A stretch of 64,000 nt of DNA from Gnetum montanum (taxonomy: Eukaryota; Streptophyta; Gnetopsida; Gnetales; Gnetaceae). The stretch lies in contig MNCI01004788.1 of assembly GCA_015680685.1 (NCBI GenBank), positions 382,093-446,092 on the forward strand, read 5' to 3'. The first letter of the stretch is position 1. Every line of letters begins with the position of its first letter. The notes under the pieces were generated by a model. The model was not told where the DNA came from. It ran no database searches and worked only from the letters and a program-made list of their open reading frames with translations. The translations under genes and the position numbers were made by a program. Below are positions 35,701-47,370 of this stretch, piece after piece.

Positions 35701-38250
35701 ATGGCATGAGCAAGCATAACAATATGGGTTTTGGGTAGTATCTGGTTTGAAGGGGACTTGAAGGAATTAGATTTAGAGAGAGGTGGAGGAGTAGGATTGC
35801 CAACCACATGTGCATGTGAGGGCTTAAGTGGACTATGGGGTCAGAAAAAAAGTCTTTTTTGTGATTTAGTATTTAAACCACTCAGTTGAAAAACTTGCCA
35901 TAGATTAATGGCCCTAGTAATGTTGCGTTGCTATAGTTGGACTGGAAGTTCACCCTACATAGATGGAGCAAGTGGTAGCTATGTTGAGGGTGGAGGAGTA
36001 GGTGCAGGAATAGGAGGAGGATAAGGAAAAAAGGTGATACACCTTCTTACATGTGGAGAATGAGTTCAATAATAGTTGAGAGGGTAGTAGTGAGATTGGA
36101 AAGTAGAAATGTGACTAGAAGAGTCACATGGGGATAGGGGTTGCTAAACATAATACCCATATGGATCAGGTTGCTTATAAAGGGATTACTACCTTGGTAG
36201 TGCTAGCACTCATGGCTATGGTTACTACTACTATTGATACTACTTGTATGGTTGTGATGGAGTTCCACTTTGATAATATTGTTATTGATGGTGGAATTGC
36301 CTAAGATTGCCTTGAGGATAAAGCAATATTTTTGGTGTTTGCCTTTTTGTTAATCATAGATTCAGAGCATCCATCCAAAACTCCTATAAGTGTGGCACAA
36401 TAGGGTAACATCCCTTAGGATCTTTATAATGGTAGATGTCACACCCACCATCATCATTTGATTCAATTCCCACATCTTCCTCTAGTGTAGTAATCTTGCC
36501 CTTACCTCTTTGATTGACACATTTAGATTCCTTGCACCTCTTACAATTATGATTGCTACCTTGTTCTTTGGACTCTTCAATAATTTTTAGGACAGACTAA
36601 AATTTACTATACATAGAGTCCCATAACTGATCAACCTTGGCCAAAATTTTAGAGGTAAATTTTTGAAGCAGCAAGGTTTTCTAGTTCACCACCTCTGAAA
36701 ATGATGATTCATCCTCAGTGTCACAAAATTGAACCTCCCTCTTATGAATGGAAAGATTATGGTTGTACTCTTCTACATTTTTTTTATTTTCTTAAGTCTC
36801 CTTCTTCTTTTGCTACCTGCTCAATCTACTATTAAATTTGATGGGCTCTTAATTTTGATAATCATCCCTGGGCATAAAAAACAAGAGTTCTTCTTATTTC
36901 AAATTAGATCCCATCTACGATATGGCGAAGTTTCTCTTATTTAGAATAACCATGGCCAGGACATCTCTGCAATAAGGAATAGTATTGTTCCATTATGGCA
37001 TCAAAGGGTTCATGTGTTCATTATTTCCATTCTTGGATCTACATTCTTAAGTTGAATACTCAAGAGCATGTTTGATATTTGTTGTTGAATAGTTCAAGTA
37101 TTGTACTCTACCATCTGATGGATTTTGGTTTTAAGGACTAGTACAAGCTTTCTTCTACTTAAATGAGTTTCATAGGAAACAACTTAAGCTTTTGCTAGCT
37201 GTTTTCTATATTTTGCAAGGCATAGGCATCATAAAAATCTTGAAGATGATTCTGCGGATTTCAGTTATATTCCCCCTTGAACCTAAGGATATTGTTCATG
37301 TCTAGCCTCTTGATTTAACAATCCTAAATGTGCCTTGTATAAATTCTCATTGCTTTGGAATGTTTAGCATGCTTTACGTAGCAAGAAAAGGCTCATAAAG
37401 GCCATGAATTGGGTGCCTATGATGCCCTCTACTACCCCTTTGTTCATGGTGTAAGGTCTCTCTTGAATGCCTGTGCTATGGGTCTAGACTTGCTTGATGG
37501 TCCCAATGGCTATTTTGGTCTCGTTGGCCACCTGCATCATGATCACACCCCCTATGATTGCATTCAAAGCTAGAAGAATAAGATGATGATGACCAAGGTG
37601 AAGAAGAAGGAGGACTAGCATAATCACAATGCTTTCCAACCCCTCTTCAGTAATCATGGCCATGATCACAATTAAGTTTCATGTTTGCATCCCTAACATG
37701 ACTCTCCTACTTAGATCCCCCTTTGTTATTGGATCTATGCTTGCTAGAACCTAAATTATGGATTGTGGTCTGTAGGTTTTGGTTTTGACCTCCTTCACTG
37801 AAGTCAAAGAGAGGATTTTTATTGAATCAGAAATCCATAAAGAAGGATTCTCCACCATCTTTTTAGTACGATAGGTATGGGGAATCATTGAATCACTTCT
37901 CCTTCATGGATTCATAGCACTACTCTAGTTGTCAATCCCTTAGACATTATGCATCAGTGGGATGATAGTCCATGGCATCAGTATCTTGCACAACATACTT
38001 AGCATGAAGTTCCTGGAGGCCCAACCATAAGATTTTGGTGAATCATTGCAAGAAAAAATTAATCAGGCAACAACATGATGTTGCCCTCTATGTCATGCCA
38101 CTATAATAGTTCATCTTGGTGTAGGATGAAGGTGAAATTGGGTACGTACTCATTAGGATGAGCATATACCACTCTATATTGTTGGGGCACCTATTGATTT
38201 ACTCTATTAAACTTGGACAAAGAATCACTCTTGTAAGAAGAAGGCATTGT
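35701..38250 (-). pseudogene. Element 2 gag
   Basis: N-terminal MPSSYKSDSLSK near 38245, then VVYAHPNEYVPNFTFILHQD (about 38110-38170), a His/Ser/Asp-rich linker (about 37420-37700), capsid-like text (about 37130-37330), a YAQGXLSKLRAHQ block (about 36835-36880, X = stop) and the compact motif CDIYHYKDPKGC at 36408-36443. In this copy the second Cys is Tyr and the His is Asp, so metal binding is unlikely. Confidence 0.75.
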
Positions 38251-38383
38251 GTTAGAAAAGAATAAATGTAGTGTGTATCATAAAATTGTCGTAGTATTTT
38301 TAATATATGATATGACCGTAGGATTTATTCCAGTGATCTTGAATAATTTTTCACTAAGTCCTAGATAGCACAAATAATTAAAG

Positions 38384-38402
38384 GTCCTTGGCAATGATGC
38401 CA
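38384..38402 (-). other. Element 2 primer binding site, tRNA-Asp type
   Basis: Minus strand TGGCATCATTGCCAAGGAC, one base inside the 5' LTR; a decayed version of the tRNA-Asp complement. Confidence 0.7.
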
Positions 38403-38403
38403 A

Positions 38404-39240
38404 TGATGAGCAGTAAGGTAGCCCTACATCCAACCATATGAATCACAAGTGTTCATGCATGATTTAGTTAAATTTCGTAGACCTTAAGTTCCTAAGTACA
38501 TAGGTTCTAGGACATGAAATCTAATTGTGATTATCGTTGTCTTCTCAACTACACTTGTGGAGCTTAATTGTATGGTTAAGTGTAATTGAGGCACATAATT
38601 TTTATTATTTTGTATATTATTTGTCTACAATTAAAATCAAGTTTAAACTTAATTGATGAACCATTTTAACTAGTCTAATTACTAATTAATAACTCACTAT
38701 CCTAACATAAGTATCCAGTCCCAGTTTTTGTGCACATCCTAAACATGTACAATGCTACTAGATTACCAAATGTTAAGCATTACTGAGATTACCAAGAGTC
38801 ATATGCATGCTCAAAGTGATCGTACTTATGTGCTTAATTAATTGCTATTTTTAGCTTAATTCCTTGGAATCATTAAAGGAAATTTCATAAAACATTAAAT
38901 GCATGAATAAAATATTTAAGTTAGCCAAGGTGCTGCAAGGTTTGATAAAAATGCTTTTCATTATTTTCATGCATATTACCATGCTTAGGTACCATAGTGC
39001 TCAAATAAAGATCCATACTATGGGCACTTTTAAAAATATTCTAACTCTAGAGAAAAGAAACTGCAAGAGATTTGTTTTGCTATAACAAAAACTATATGGA
39101 AACCATGTTCCCAAGCATTATATTTATAGGCCAACACATACCTCATGATATAGAATATTCGACATCTCATCTTGAAACCTAATATTGGATACTTGAAATT
39201 GTGGCTTTGATATCGGAGCCCTGCAAAATACAATTCATCA
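38404..39240 (-). repeat. Element 2 5' LTR (837 bp)
   Basis: Starts TGATGAG and ends TTCATCA on the plus strand. Aligns with 29236-30090. TATAAATA on the minus strand at 39121-39128. Confidence 0.88.
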
Positions 39241-39690
39241 AGGTGCATGTAAAAGACAAAGAGGCCAAGGTAGAGACTTAAATCGAAGATAAGAACCAAA
39301 ACACAAGGATAAGGAAGCCTAACCATTTAGAATTTATCAAGAGACTCTTGCTATGGAACAATCAAACTAGGGAGAGGTAGAAGAATCACCAATGCAGGGA
39401 CAACACCTCATGCTACCACTAGACTATCTTTAAGCTATTTAAGAAAGATCCATCTTAACCACAATTACTGTGGAGATGAACATTGGCCCATTCATGGAAT
39501 TTACACTAGAAGTAGTAAAGACATAACTTAAGGCATCACCATTATGGCATATCCTATCTGATAGTGGTGGATGGTACCCTGGGGAAACTTACTAGTTTTG
39601 GCATAGCAAGGAAGAGGGTAGAATAGTTAACATTGAAGGAATCTTAGTTTCATTTTTGATCAAGGTAATTATAGAAGCTTTGAATACACT
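39241..39690 (+). pseudogene. Element 6 split frame, part 2
   Basis: Continues the frame of 29193-29235. Basic start (CKRQRGQGR), then stops replacing Q or W, then MNIGPFMEFTLEVVKT near 39478-39525 and VSFLIKVIIEALN near 39648-39687, where Element 3 interrupts it. The frame resumes at 61530 with a one-base shift. Confidence 0.55.
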
Positions 39691-40574
39691 TGATGAAGTA
39701 TATTTTTGTTTGGCTCCAATATTGGGTATCCAATATTGGATACCTAATATCAAGGGCCAAGAAGTGATGTTGGATATCCAATATGGCAAGATGTATGCCA
39801 ACCTATAAATATAGCACTTGGGTGCATGATTTGGTAATCTTTTGTCCTACCATAGCAAGGCACTTTTACGTTTTCTTCCCTAGAGTTAGAATATTTTCCC
39901 AAAGTGCCCAAAATATGAGTCATTAAGTCTATAGATCTTTATTCAAGCACTATTATGCTTGAGCATGGTAGTGTGTGCGACAATAAACATGAGCTTTTTG
40001 ATAAACCTTGTACGTGTTTAGCTAGATTAACTAATTTATTTATACATTTAATTTTTCATGCAATTTCTTTTAACATTTTCAATAATTAAGATAATTAAGA
40101 AATTAAGCTAGCTAGGTTAAATAACAATTAATTAAGCACATAAGTACGATCACTTCGAGTATGTGAATGATGCTTGGTAATCCTAGTAACACTTAACGTT
40201 TGGTAATCCAACATTGTTATATGTGTTCAAGATGTGTATGGAAAGTGGTACTAGATATTTATGTTAGGAATAATTAGACCTTGATTAGTTAGTTATATTA
40301 AATTAGTAATTAAATTACTCAATTTCCTTCATCCTTTATTTTAAGCACTCAAAATATAAAACATAAAAATAATAAAAATCATATGCCTCGATTACACTTA
40401 ACCATATCCCTGTATATCACAAATGTAATTGAGAAGACAACAAATGACTATTAGGGTAAGTTCACTTCCTAGAGATTGGTGTACTAGAAGACATAAAATT
40501 TGTAGAATTTGAATAGATCACATGAACACTTAGTGATTCATATGGTTGAGCATAGGGGTATTCACTGCTCATCT
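39691..40574 (+). repeat. Element 3 5' LTR (about 884 bp)
   Basis: Starts TGATGAAGTATATTTTTG, matching the minus-strand start of the Element 2 LTR, and ends CTCATCT (final A mutated). U3 holds palindromic CCAATATTGG and TTGGATATCCAA repeats (39718-39785). TATAAATA box at 39804-39811. Confidence 0.88.
39804..39811 (+). promoter_or_regulatory. Element 3 LTR TATA box (TATAAATA)
   Basis: CCTATAAATATAGCA context, identical in type to Elements 1 and 2, just after the palindromic U3 repeats. Confidence 0.6.
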
Positions 40575-40575
40575 T

Positions 40576-40594
40576 TGGTGTCATTCCTAAAGAC
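40576..40594 (+). other. Element 3 primer binding site
   Basis: TGGTGTCATTCCTAAAGAC directly after the LTR, at the same position as the better preserved tRNA-Asp-type sites of Elements 1 and 2. Confidence 0.6.
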
Positions 40595-40739
40595 TCTTTT
40601 TGTTTGAAATGTTCACTATTTAGGCATAGTAAAAATCATTACTATTGTTGGATAAACCTTAAGATCAAAATCATTTTCAAGATAAATATAATAATTTAAG
40701 TACATTAATATCTTATTATAATTGCAAAATATCTTCTTC

Positions 40740-43169
40740 TCATAGGCATGATGATACTAAACTACTGGTACCTTAGGAATGTAGGGTGGTATATACTCAT
40801 CCAAATGAGTATGTGCCTGAATTCACCTCCATTTTGCATCAGGATGAACAACTATGGTGGTGAGATATCAAGGGAAACATTGTAATGCCTCCCAATTGAT
40901 TTATGTCCAAGATGATGCTCCAAAATCTTAGGAGCTTGGGCATCTAGGATCTTCAAGAAAAGTACGTTGTGCATAAGCATGACCACTAGGACTGCCATCC
41001 CACTGAAAGACAACATAGGAGAGATTGACACCAGGATAAAAACCATGAAGCTGTGAAGGGAAAATGATTCACCAAGCCCTTGTTCCTGCTTAACCAAATC
41101 AAGAATGAGGATCCTCCCTTTGGGACTTCTTAACATGAAGACTCTCCACCCCTTGATATTGGTGATGGGGATGTGACCCTAAATCTATAGTTCACTATTA
41201 ACAATATAGGATCAAGTAATAGTACGAGTCAAAGAAAGGGCTTGGGTAAGCATCAAGATGATAATAAAGTTAATGAACATGTCAATGATAAGCATAGAGA
41301 AGCTAGTAGACACCATGGTGGTGGTAGTTCTCCTTCCTCTTCATCCTCTTCATTTGCATCTTTTTCTTCTTCTTCAAGTTCTAATAGATCTCATAGAAAG
41401 AACAATTGTGATGAAGGTGAATAGTAGGATAATGATAATCACAAAGACCACCATAAATGAAGGGGTAGTAGTGGACATCATAGGCATCATCAAAATAATG
41501 ATGATGATGAGACTTATCTTGCCACATGAAACATGTTAAATATTGTAGAGGTAGTAAAAATTCCAATGAGGTATGCGAAAGATAGTTGGATTAAGTGATT
41601 TAACATGAACAATATTCCTAGATTTGAGGGAGGATATAACTCTAATCCACAAACACATATTCAAGCTTTTCAAGATGCTTTCACCTTATAGAATATTGAA
41701 AATAATTGGCAGAAATTAAAGCTATTTCCTAGGACACTCATCAAGAAAATAGAAAGTTAGTATTGGTCCTTGGAGCCAAAATCATTCATAGATGGAATAC
41801 AATGCTAGATCTATTTTATGATAAATATCAGATGTACTCTTGGGTGTCTAGTGTGAGAACATAGACCCAAGAATGAAAGTAAGGAATACATGAATCCTTA
41901 GAAATCACCATGGGTAGATATTATTCTCTCATATAGCAATTCCCTAGCCATGGTTATTCTTAATAGGAACAACTTCACCACATCATATATGGACTCATAT
42001 CAAAATCAAGAAGAACTCTTGGAGTCTATGCCCAAGGAAGACTATTAGAATTAAGAGCCCATCACATCTAAAGGCTAATAGAGTAGGTAGAAAAAGAAGA
42101 AGAAGAGCTAAGAAAACAAGAAGTGCATAAGAATATAATAGGTATCCTTCATCAAAAAGAAAGAAGTCTGATTTTCTGACAATGAGGAAAAATATATGTT
42201 TGAAATTTTGGCCAAGGTAGATAAAATGTGGGATATGTTGGATGAAAAATTCCAAATTTCTCTAAAAATAGAAAAATAATTGAGAGAGTAGAGTATTGAT
42301 CATAACTATAGGAGGTAGAAATAAGTTGAATGTGCCTACCAAAGGGGCAAGGGCAATGCCACTGCAGTTAAATAAGTTGAGACTAAATTAGATCATGATG
42401 GTGGATGTGATATTTACCATTATGAACATCCTAGGGGATGTTTCCCCTTTGTGTCACACTTGTAGGAATCTAGAGTATACATGCTAAATCCTAGATTGGC
42501 AAGGAGGCAAGCACCCAGAAGATTACCTTATCATTAAGAAAATCCTAGGTAGTTCCACCAACAACAAGCTTACTATCCAAGTGGAGCTCCACCACAATTG
42601 TATGAGTAGTACCAGTAGTGGTAGCATCCACAATCATGGGGGATACCACCACTAAGGAAATAGTACCCTTATTGTCAATGAAATTCATATGGATACTATG
42701 TCCAACAATCCATTTCTCCATATGACTCTTCTATTCATACCACCTTTCAACATCACTACTACCCTCTAGAGTATTAAAAAACTCATCCTCCATCTACTAG
42801 AGGGGAAATACCATATCCCTATCATCCTTCTCATTCTTTTACATATGTCCCTCCATCCTCAACCAATTTACTGCCTACTCCATTGATGTAGAGAGAAATT
42901 CTACCTCAGTTGCAAGAACGCAATGCAAATAGGGTTGTTAACTTACAGTTGGCTCCTCAGCTGAGTGGTTCAAAAACTCGATCAGGAAAAAGACCTTTCC
43001 TTCAAACTAATAGCCCAACTAAACCATCACATACACCTATACTTGAAACCCTTATTCTCCATCTTCATCTACCTCTAATCCATTCAAGTCCCTTTCAAAC
43101 CAAACACATTTCAAAGTGCATACCATCATGTAACTCATGTAGTAATCAATTAGATAAAAGTTGGTCATG
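40740..43169 (+). pseudogene. Element 3 gag
   Basis: N-terminal block with EYVPEFTSILHQDEQLW near 40805-40858; Ser/His-rich linker (41242-41424); capsid-like part with MNNIPRFEGGYN (about 41603-41640), NNWQKLKLFPRTLIKKIES and LEPKSF; then TLGVYAQGRLLELRAHHI (about 42015-42066); Glu/Lys-rich stretch; motif CDIYHYEHPRGC at 42406-42441 (second Cys replaced by Tyr); and a Tyr/Pro/Gln-rich tail through 43169. Broken by many TAG and TAA stops. Confidence 0.78.
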
Positions 43170-43640
43170 TTCCTAGGAAACTATCTAATCTTGGAAGTTC
43201 CCTTATTTACATTAAAATTGTTGGGAATGATCCTTGCAAGGCTCTTCTAGATTTAAGTTTTGATGTCAATCTAATTTTCCATGAGATGTATAAAACCTAG
43301 AACCTACCTCCACTTAATAAGAGTAACATCTATCTCTAGTTGACTAAGCAATCCATCATTGTTCCCTTGGGACTAATGAAGGACATTATAACAACTATTT
43401 GTAGGTGGTCCTAACCCATCGATTTCCTTGTGATCTGAATGGAAAATTGCAAGAGGGACTTTCCAATCATCATGGGAAGGGCTTGGTTTAGCATTATTGA
43501 TGCATGATTAGGGATCCAAGATCCTTCCCTCAAAATCTCTAAAGAAAATGCATTCAAAAAAATTGAGAGAAACAAAGTTTTGTGCATCATGTATAGTGAT
43601 ATTAGGTGCAACTGTGTGTAAATACTATGGACCATTAATA
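43170..43640 (+). pseudogene. Element 3 protease-like region
   Basis: CKALLDLSFDVNLIF (about 43237-43280) at the active-site position, then FPIIMGRAWFSIIDA (about 43460-43504) and KISKENAFKKIERNKVLCIM. Same layout as Element 1; the site lacks the normal D-S/T-G. Confidence 0.7.
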
Positions 43641-43879
43641 GTGTATCTATTAAAGAATACAATTAGTGTGTTGATATATCTGAAATTCAAAGGTGCTTGT
43701 ATGTAGAAGCCACAAAACAAGAGGACACCCGATGGCTGACAACTAATCCTAAGAGCAGCTCAACACTTTACATGAAACCTGTTGAGAGCCTAACATGTCT
43801 CCACATCGAAGGCATGTCACTGAAGAAATTGATGATACCAATTAAGAAGAGCTAAAAATTCTTAAAAATTTTAAACACG

Positions 43880-44385
43880 AGCCCTTATAGTTGAAAAATC
43901 TACCTACTAGCATAGAATATGCATTCTTAAAAAATAAAAAGTTGGTAATAATTAATGCAAATCTTACTCCTGAACAAAATGAAATGTTGTTAAAGGTGGT
44001 CAATAAATGGCCAACAAAATTTCTTTGGTTATATCCTAAACTCATAGGGATTGATCCTAGGATATGCCAATGTCGTATCTACATTGATCTAGCCATGAAG
44101 CCAAAGAGGTGGACACAATGATGGTTGAATCTCAAATTGAAGTCGATTTTCAAAGAGAAAATTGAACAACTCCTCAAGGTGGGGTTTATCTATCCCATTG
44201 AAGATAGTGAGTGTGTTAGTCCACTTGTGATTGTGCTAAAGAAAGGTGGTAAATGGTGGATCTAGATCAACTTCTAGCTATTGAATATGGTAACATTCAA
44301 AGATCACTTTCCATTGTAGTTTGTGGATCAAATGTTGGACACCATTTCTAGGAATTACTATTATAATTTTCTAGATGGTTATAGT
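43880..44385 (+). pseudogene. Element 3 reverse transcriptase, 5' half
   Basis: LPTSIEYAFLKNKKLVIINA (about 43897-43957), IDPRICQCRIYIDLAMKPKR (about 44050-44110), FIYPIEDSECVSPLVIV and KKGGKW (about 44187-44255), ending at FLDGYS (44368-44385), where Element 4 begins. The RT resumes in the same frame at 57092 once Element 4 and one target copy are discounted. Confidence 0.9.
44381..44385. repeat. Element 4 target site duplication (ATAGT), left
   Basis: ATAGT matches 57087-57091. It is the same 5 bases as the Element 1 target site, though at an unrelated place. Confidence 0.92.
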
Positions 44386-45423
44386 TGTTGGCACATTTGG
44401 CAATTCCATTGAACAGTAAGAGTCATCTTGAACATTATTGTAAGAATAGGAGAATGTGAATGTGTTATTTCATATCATTGGTATGGAATTTAGGGGATCG
44501 CCCATAATGGAATAATGGTGTGGAAAACAAAGAATACTAGGAATAATCATGTTGCTACATACAATAGTCCAAAAATATATTTTTTTTTGAAAAAAAGGAG
44601 AGAGGATATACTACCACAACATTTCCTTTTAGTATCTCAAGGAGGTAGTGATAGGGTTTGAAGGAATAAATAGTAAAATTTTTAATATGGAGAAACGTCG
44701 GTTCGAGCTTCAAAGGTTACCTAGGCTGAGAGTCACGGAAATGGAAAAGATACGAGTTGAAATTTCTAAAGAAGTAAAAACAGCAAAACCAAAAAACAGA
44801 GATCAGACACAAGCCTGTATTCTGAATTTTTCCATTGAAAAAGCATTCAAATTGCGACCCTAGTTTAGATGCGCATAACTACGGAAGGTTTCAGATCTGT
44901 AAAAAAAAATGCAAAATCGACTATTTTCTTTGGCCCCAAATAGGCAGCACCTCTGTTGGGCACGTTGTGCCAGAACCTTGCAGGGACATGGGTTCAAAGC
45001 CAGTGGAGGAAGAACTCGCATGGACATTGCCACTTTCAAAATAGAAATAGTTTCAGTTTTAAAAATTTTTCATCAAAATGCAACCGATCCGCCCGCCTAC
45101 AACGACGTTCACTGTGTTCTGCAATGCGTGCACTATGTGGAGATTTTTCTGGCCGTTACAAGGCCATTCTTAACCTACCATACCAGATTCTGTTATTCAG
45201 TGATGCTCATATCTATGGCACGTTCACCCTTGACTCTACAATCAATGGCAGGAATTTGAAAGATGATCTGCAGGAACACAAAAAACGCAGGAAGCCCTAA
45301 GTGAATTTGGGGCAAAACAAAACAAATTCCAGGTAACCGAAACCCTATGTCCAGGGCCATATGTTCAATACATCATTTTTTTCCAAGATCTTTCTCCTCT
45401 GCTCTTCAGCAACCGAACACCAT

Positions 45424-45595
45424 ATGGCAACGATACTAGATGCAGTGGCAGAGGCTTCTTCCGCGGTGGCGGTTGATAACGATTTTTGGCAGGGGCAGGA
45501 TATTTTGGAAGTATTCGATGGCAGTTTCAGGCCTGGCTCCTTCACATTCAAGCCTGATGTTTTGGATTTAAATTTTTCCAGCCATTTTCATACAG
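45424..45595 (+). pseudogene. Gene-like first exon inside the Element 4 5' LTR
   Basis: ATG at 45424 opens MATILDAVAEASSAVAV, then DNDFWQGQDILEVFDGSF and DVLDLNFSSHFHT, and the frame meets a strong splice-donor pattern CAG|GTGCAAGT at 45593-45603. Codon use and CpG content look like a plant gene rather than LTR sequence. It may be a captured host exon or an old LTR reading frame. The matching copy in the 3' LTR (55305-55476) has changed residues and an in-frame TAG, while this copy is open. I do not recognise the protein family. Confidence 0.45.
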
Positions 45596-45794
45596 GTGCA
45601 AGTGCACATAAATTATTTTAGATTAGGTACCATCAACATTTATACCAAGGTAGATATTATATTATCACCTTGTTCATAAAATCACTAAGGGCTTCAATAG
45701 TATTCTTAAAAATTTTAAACAAGTAAAAATGAAAAGCTATTAGAGCTATAATTGTAAACAATTATATGGAACTATTGGAATTATTTTTCAAAAG

Positions 45795-45974
45795 NNNNNN
45801 NNNNNNNNNNNNNNNNNNNNNNNNNNNNNNNNNNNNNNNNNNNNNNNNNNNNNNNNNNNNNNNNNNNNNNNNNNNNNNNNNNNNNNNNNNNNNNNNNNNN
45901 NNNNNNNNNNNNNNNNNNNNNNNNNNNNNNNNNNNNNNNNNNNNNNNNNNNNNNNNNNNNNNNNNNNNNNNNNN
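45795..45974. other. Assembly gap (180 N)
   Basis: By comparison with the other LTR (55676-55813) the missing sequence should be about 140 bp, ending at a run of 11-12 G, and it should contain the LTR TATA box. Two short open frames across it are artefacts. Confidence 0.95.
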
Positions 45975-47253
45975 GGGGGGGGGGGCGGTTCTCAAAAAAA
46001 AAGAAGAGGATCACTTTTGAAGAAGGAACTTGATATATTACACTTTGGGAAGGCTAGTAGCTAGCATTTGGGCTCTTACTTGAAGACACACTTTGGGTCT
46101 TGGGAAGAGCATTTGAAAAGAAGATTTGTAAAGAAGATTTCTTGTAAGATGGATTGCTAAAGAAAATATTTCAGCCTCTTTGTCATGGTCCTGTGAGTTA
46201 TGTTTTTTATTTTTATTTTGTTTAAATTGTTTAGCTAGTGGTTTAGATAGTATCATCCTTGGCAAGTAATTTTGGGATTTTTAGATTGCTCTTACTGTTC
46301 TTGTTGCACGATTGAAAGTTTTCTGTTAAAATTTTTCCATAGAAGTGCTTGTGTTTAAAAGCCTTAAGATAATTTTGGTAGTTATTTTTATTGTGCAACG
46401 TATAGGAACTGCTATTGGGGTTGTTGTAAGAGAGCCTCTGCTTGTAGTCATGTCGTTGAACAATTCAGTAGTTAAGAGGGTTTAGAAAATATTTGGTATT
46501 TTGATGGGACCAGAATAGCTTCTTTTTATCTTTAAAGTGAATCTCCGTATTATTTCAATCAAAAATTGTCAAGTCTTTCGAAAGTTCTGTTGAATGCAAT
46601 TGTTGACATCTATTATCTAGCTAAAATGGAGTCTTGTACGTGGTAGTTTACGTAGCAATTCTTGGTAGCATAGTAGGATTGTCTTGAAGAAATTGCTTGT
46701 TTGAGCCTTGGAAGTTTGAATAATTTGTAGACATTGAATTTGGAATAGCTTTATTGCAAAGTGTTTACTCATGTCATTTTACCTTATTTAAATATTTTAG
46801 GTATACACAAATCTGCTTTCTTTTCTGTCTATTTCCATCGAATCTTGCTCTATTTCTAGTTTTCTTGTGGAACTATCTCTTTCTCTGGGGAAAATTAGTA
46901 GATTCACGGAGTTGTGCTCAAATGTTTTTGCAAAATTTTATTTGTTACAAGTAGGTATTATAAGGACCACGTAGACTAGGTAATTGAACGAAATAGGAAC
47001 TCTCAACAACTCACAGTACTTGGCAAAGTTGGCTAGATCTCTTTAAAGTAAGTCATTTGTAGTTTATAGACAACATAATCGTTTTATTTTTCACAACCGC
47101 ATGCTGCAATAGCACACACACATACTCACATTAACTACTGAGTTTATTTGGAGGTATCTGGGCCTTGGTGTTTCCAGAGACAAGCAAGCACCTAAATCCT
47201 GTTCGAGGACACTCGTTGGCGGTCGCGTCCCAAATGGTTGCCAACAGTTCTTT

Positions 47254-47270
47254 TGGCACTAGAAGGAGGG
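47254..47270 (+). other. Element 4 primer binding site candidate
   Basis: TGGCACTAGAAGGAGGG lies 7 bases inside the 5' LTR. It starts with TGG as expected for the complement of a tRNA CCA end. It is not the tRNA-Asp type of the other elements; I could not assign the tRNA. Confidence 0.5.
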
Positions 47271-47370
47271 CTAAAAATTTAGCCTCTAGGTTATAAGCCT
47301 TATAATTTTAGCATATCAACAATTCTTTGTTGCTATAAAGGCTTAAGAAATTAGATACTATTTTCAGTTC

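Larger units (their letters stand above)
29236..39240 (-). mobile_element. Element 2: Ty3/gypsy LTR retrotransposon, same family as Element 1
   Basis: Minus strand: 5' LTR 38404-39240, primer site 38384-38402, gag, protease-like, RT, RNase H, integrase, 3' non-coding region, 3' LTR 29236 to about 30090. Flanks AGGTT (29231-29235) and AGGTG (39241-39245) match at 4 of 5 bases, a probable target duplication. It is inserted in the Element 6 frame. The 3' LTR/polypurine junction has a small deletion relative to Element 1. All domains carry stops, and the RT active-site box is deleted. Confidence 0.9.
44386..47246 (+). repeat. Element 4 5' LTR (2861 bp including a 180-N gap)
   Basis: TGTTGG...CCAACA. 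The left 1.2 kb is CpG-richer and holds a gene-like exon (45424-45595). The right 1.6 kb is AT-rich and nearly identical to the 3' LTR. The promoter region lies inside the N gap. Confidence 0.92.

Noticed and set aside
41242-41539. Two overlapping frames rich in Ser or in Met/Ile
   Set aside because: They are readings of the low-complexity linker in Element 3 gag, not separate genes.
44909-45300. Overlapping frames of 114-116 codons upstream of the LTR exon
   Set aside because: Open in two frames at once, and the equivalent stretch of the other LTR keeps neither start nor composition well. More likely leader or promoter sequence of the captured segment.
45762-46020. Open frames crossing the N gap
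   Set aside because: They consist almost wholly of unknown residues and are artefacts of the gap.
46754-46954. Cys/Phe-rich frame repeated at 56594-56794
   Set aside because: It is in the R/U5 part of both Element 4 LTRs and is preserved only because the LTRs are recent copies.
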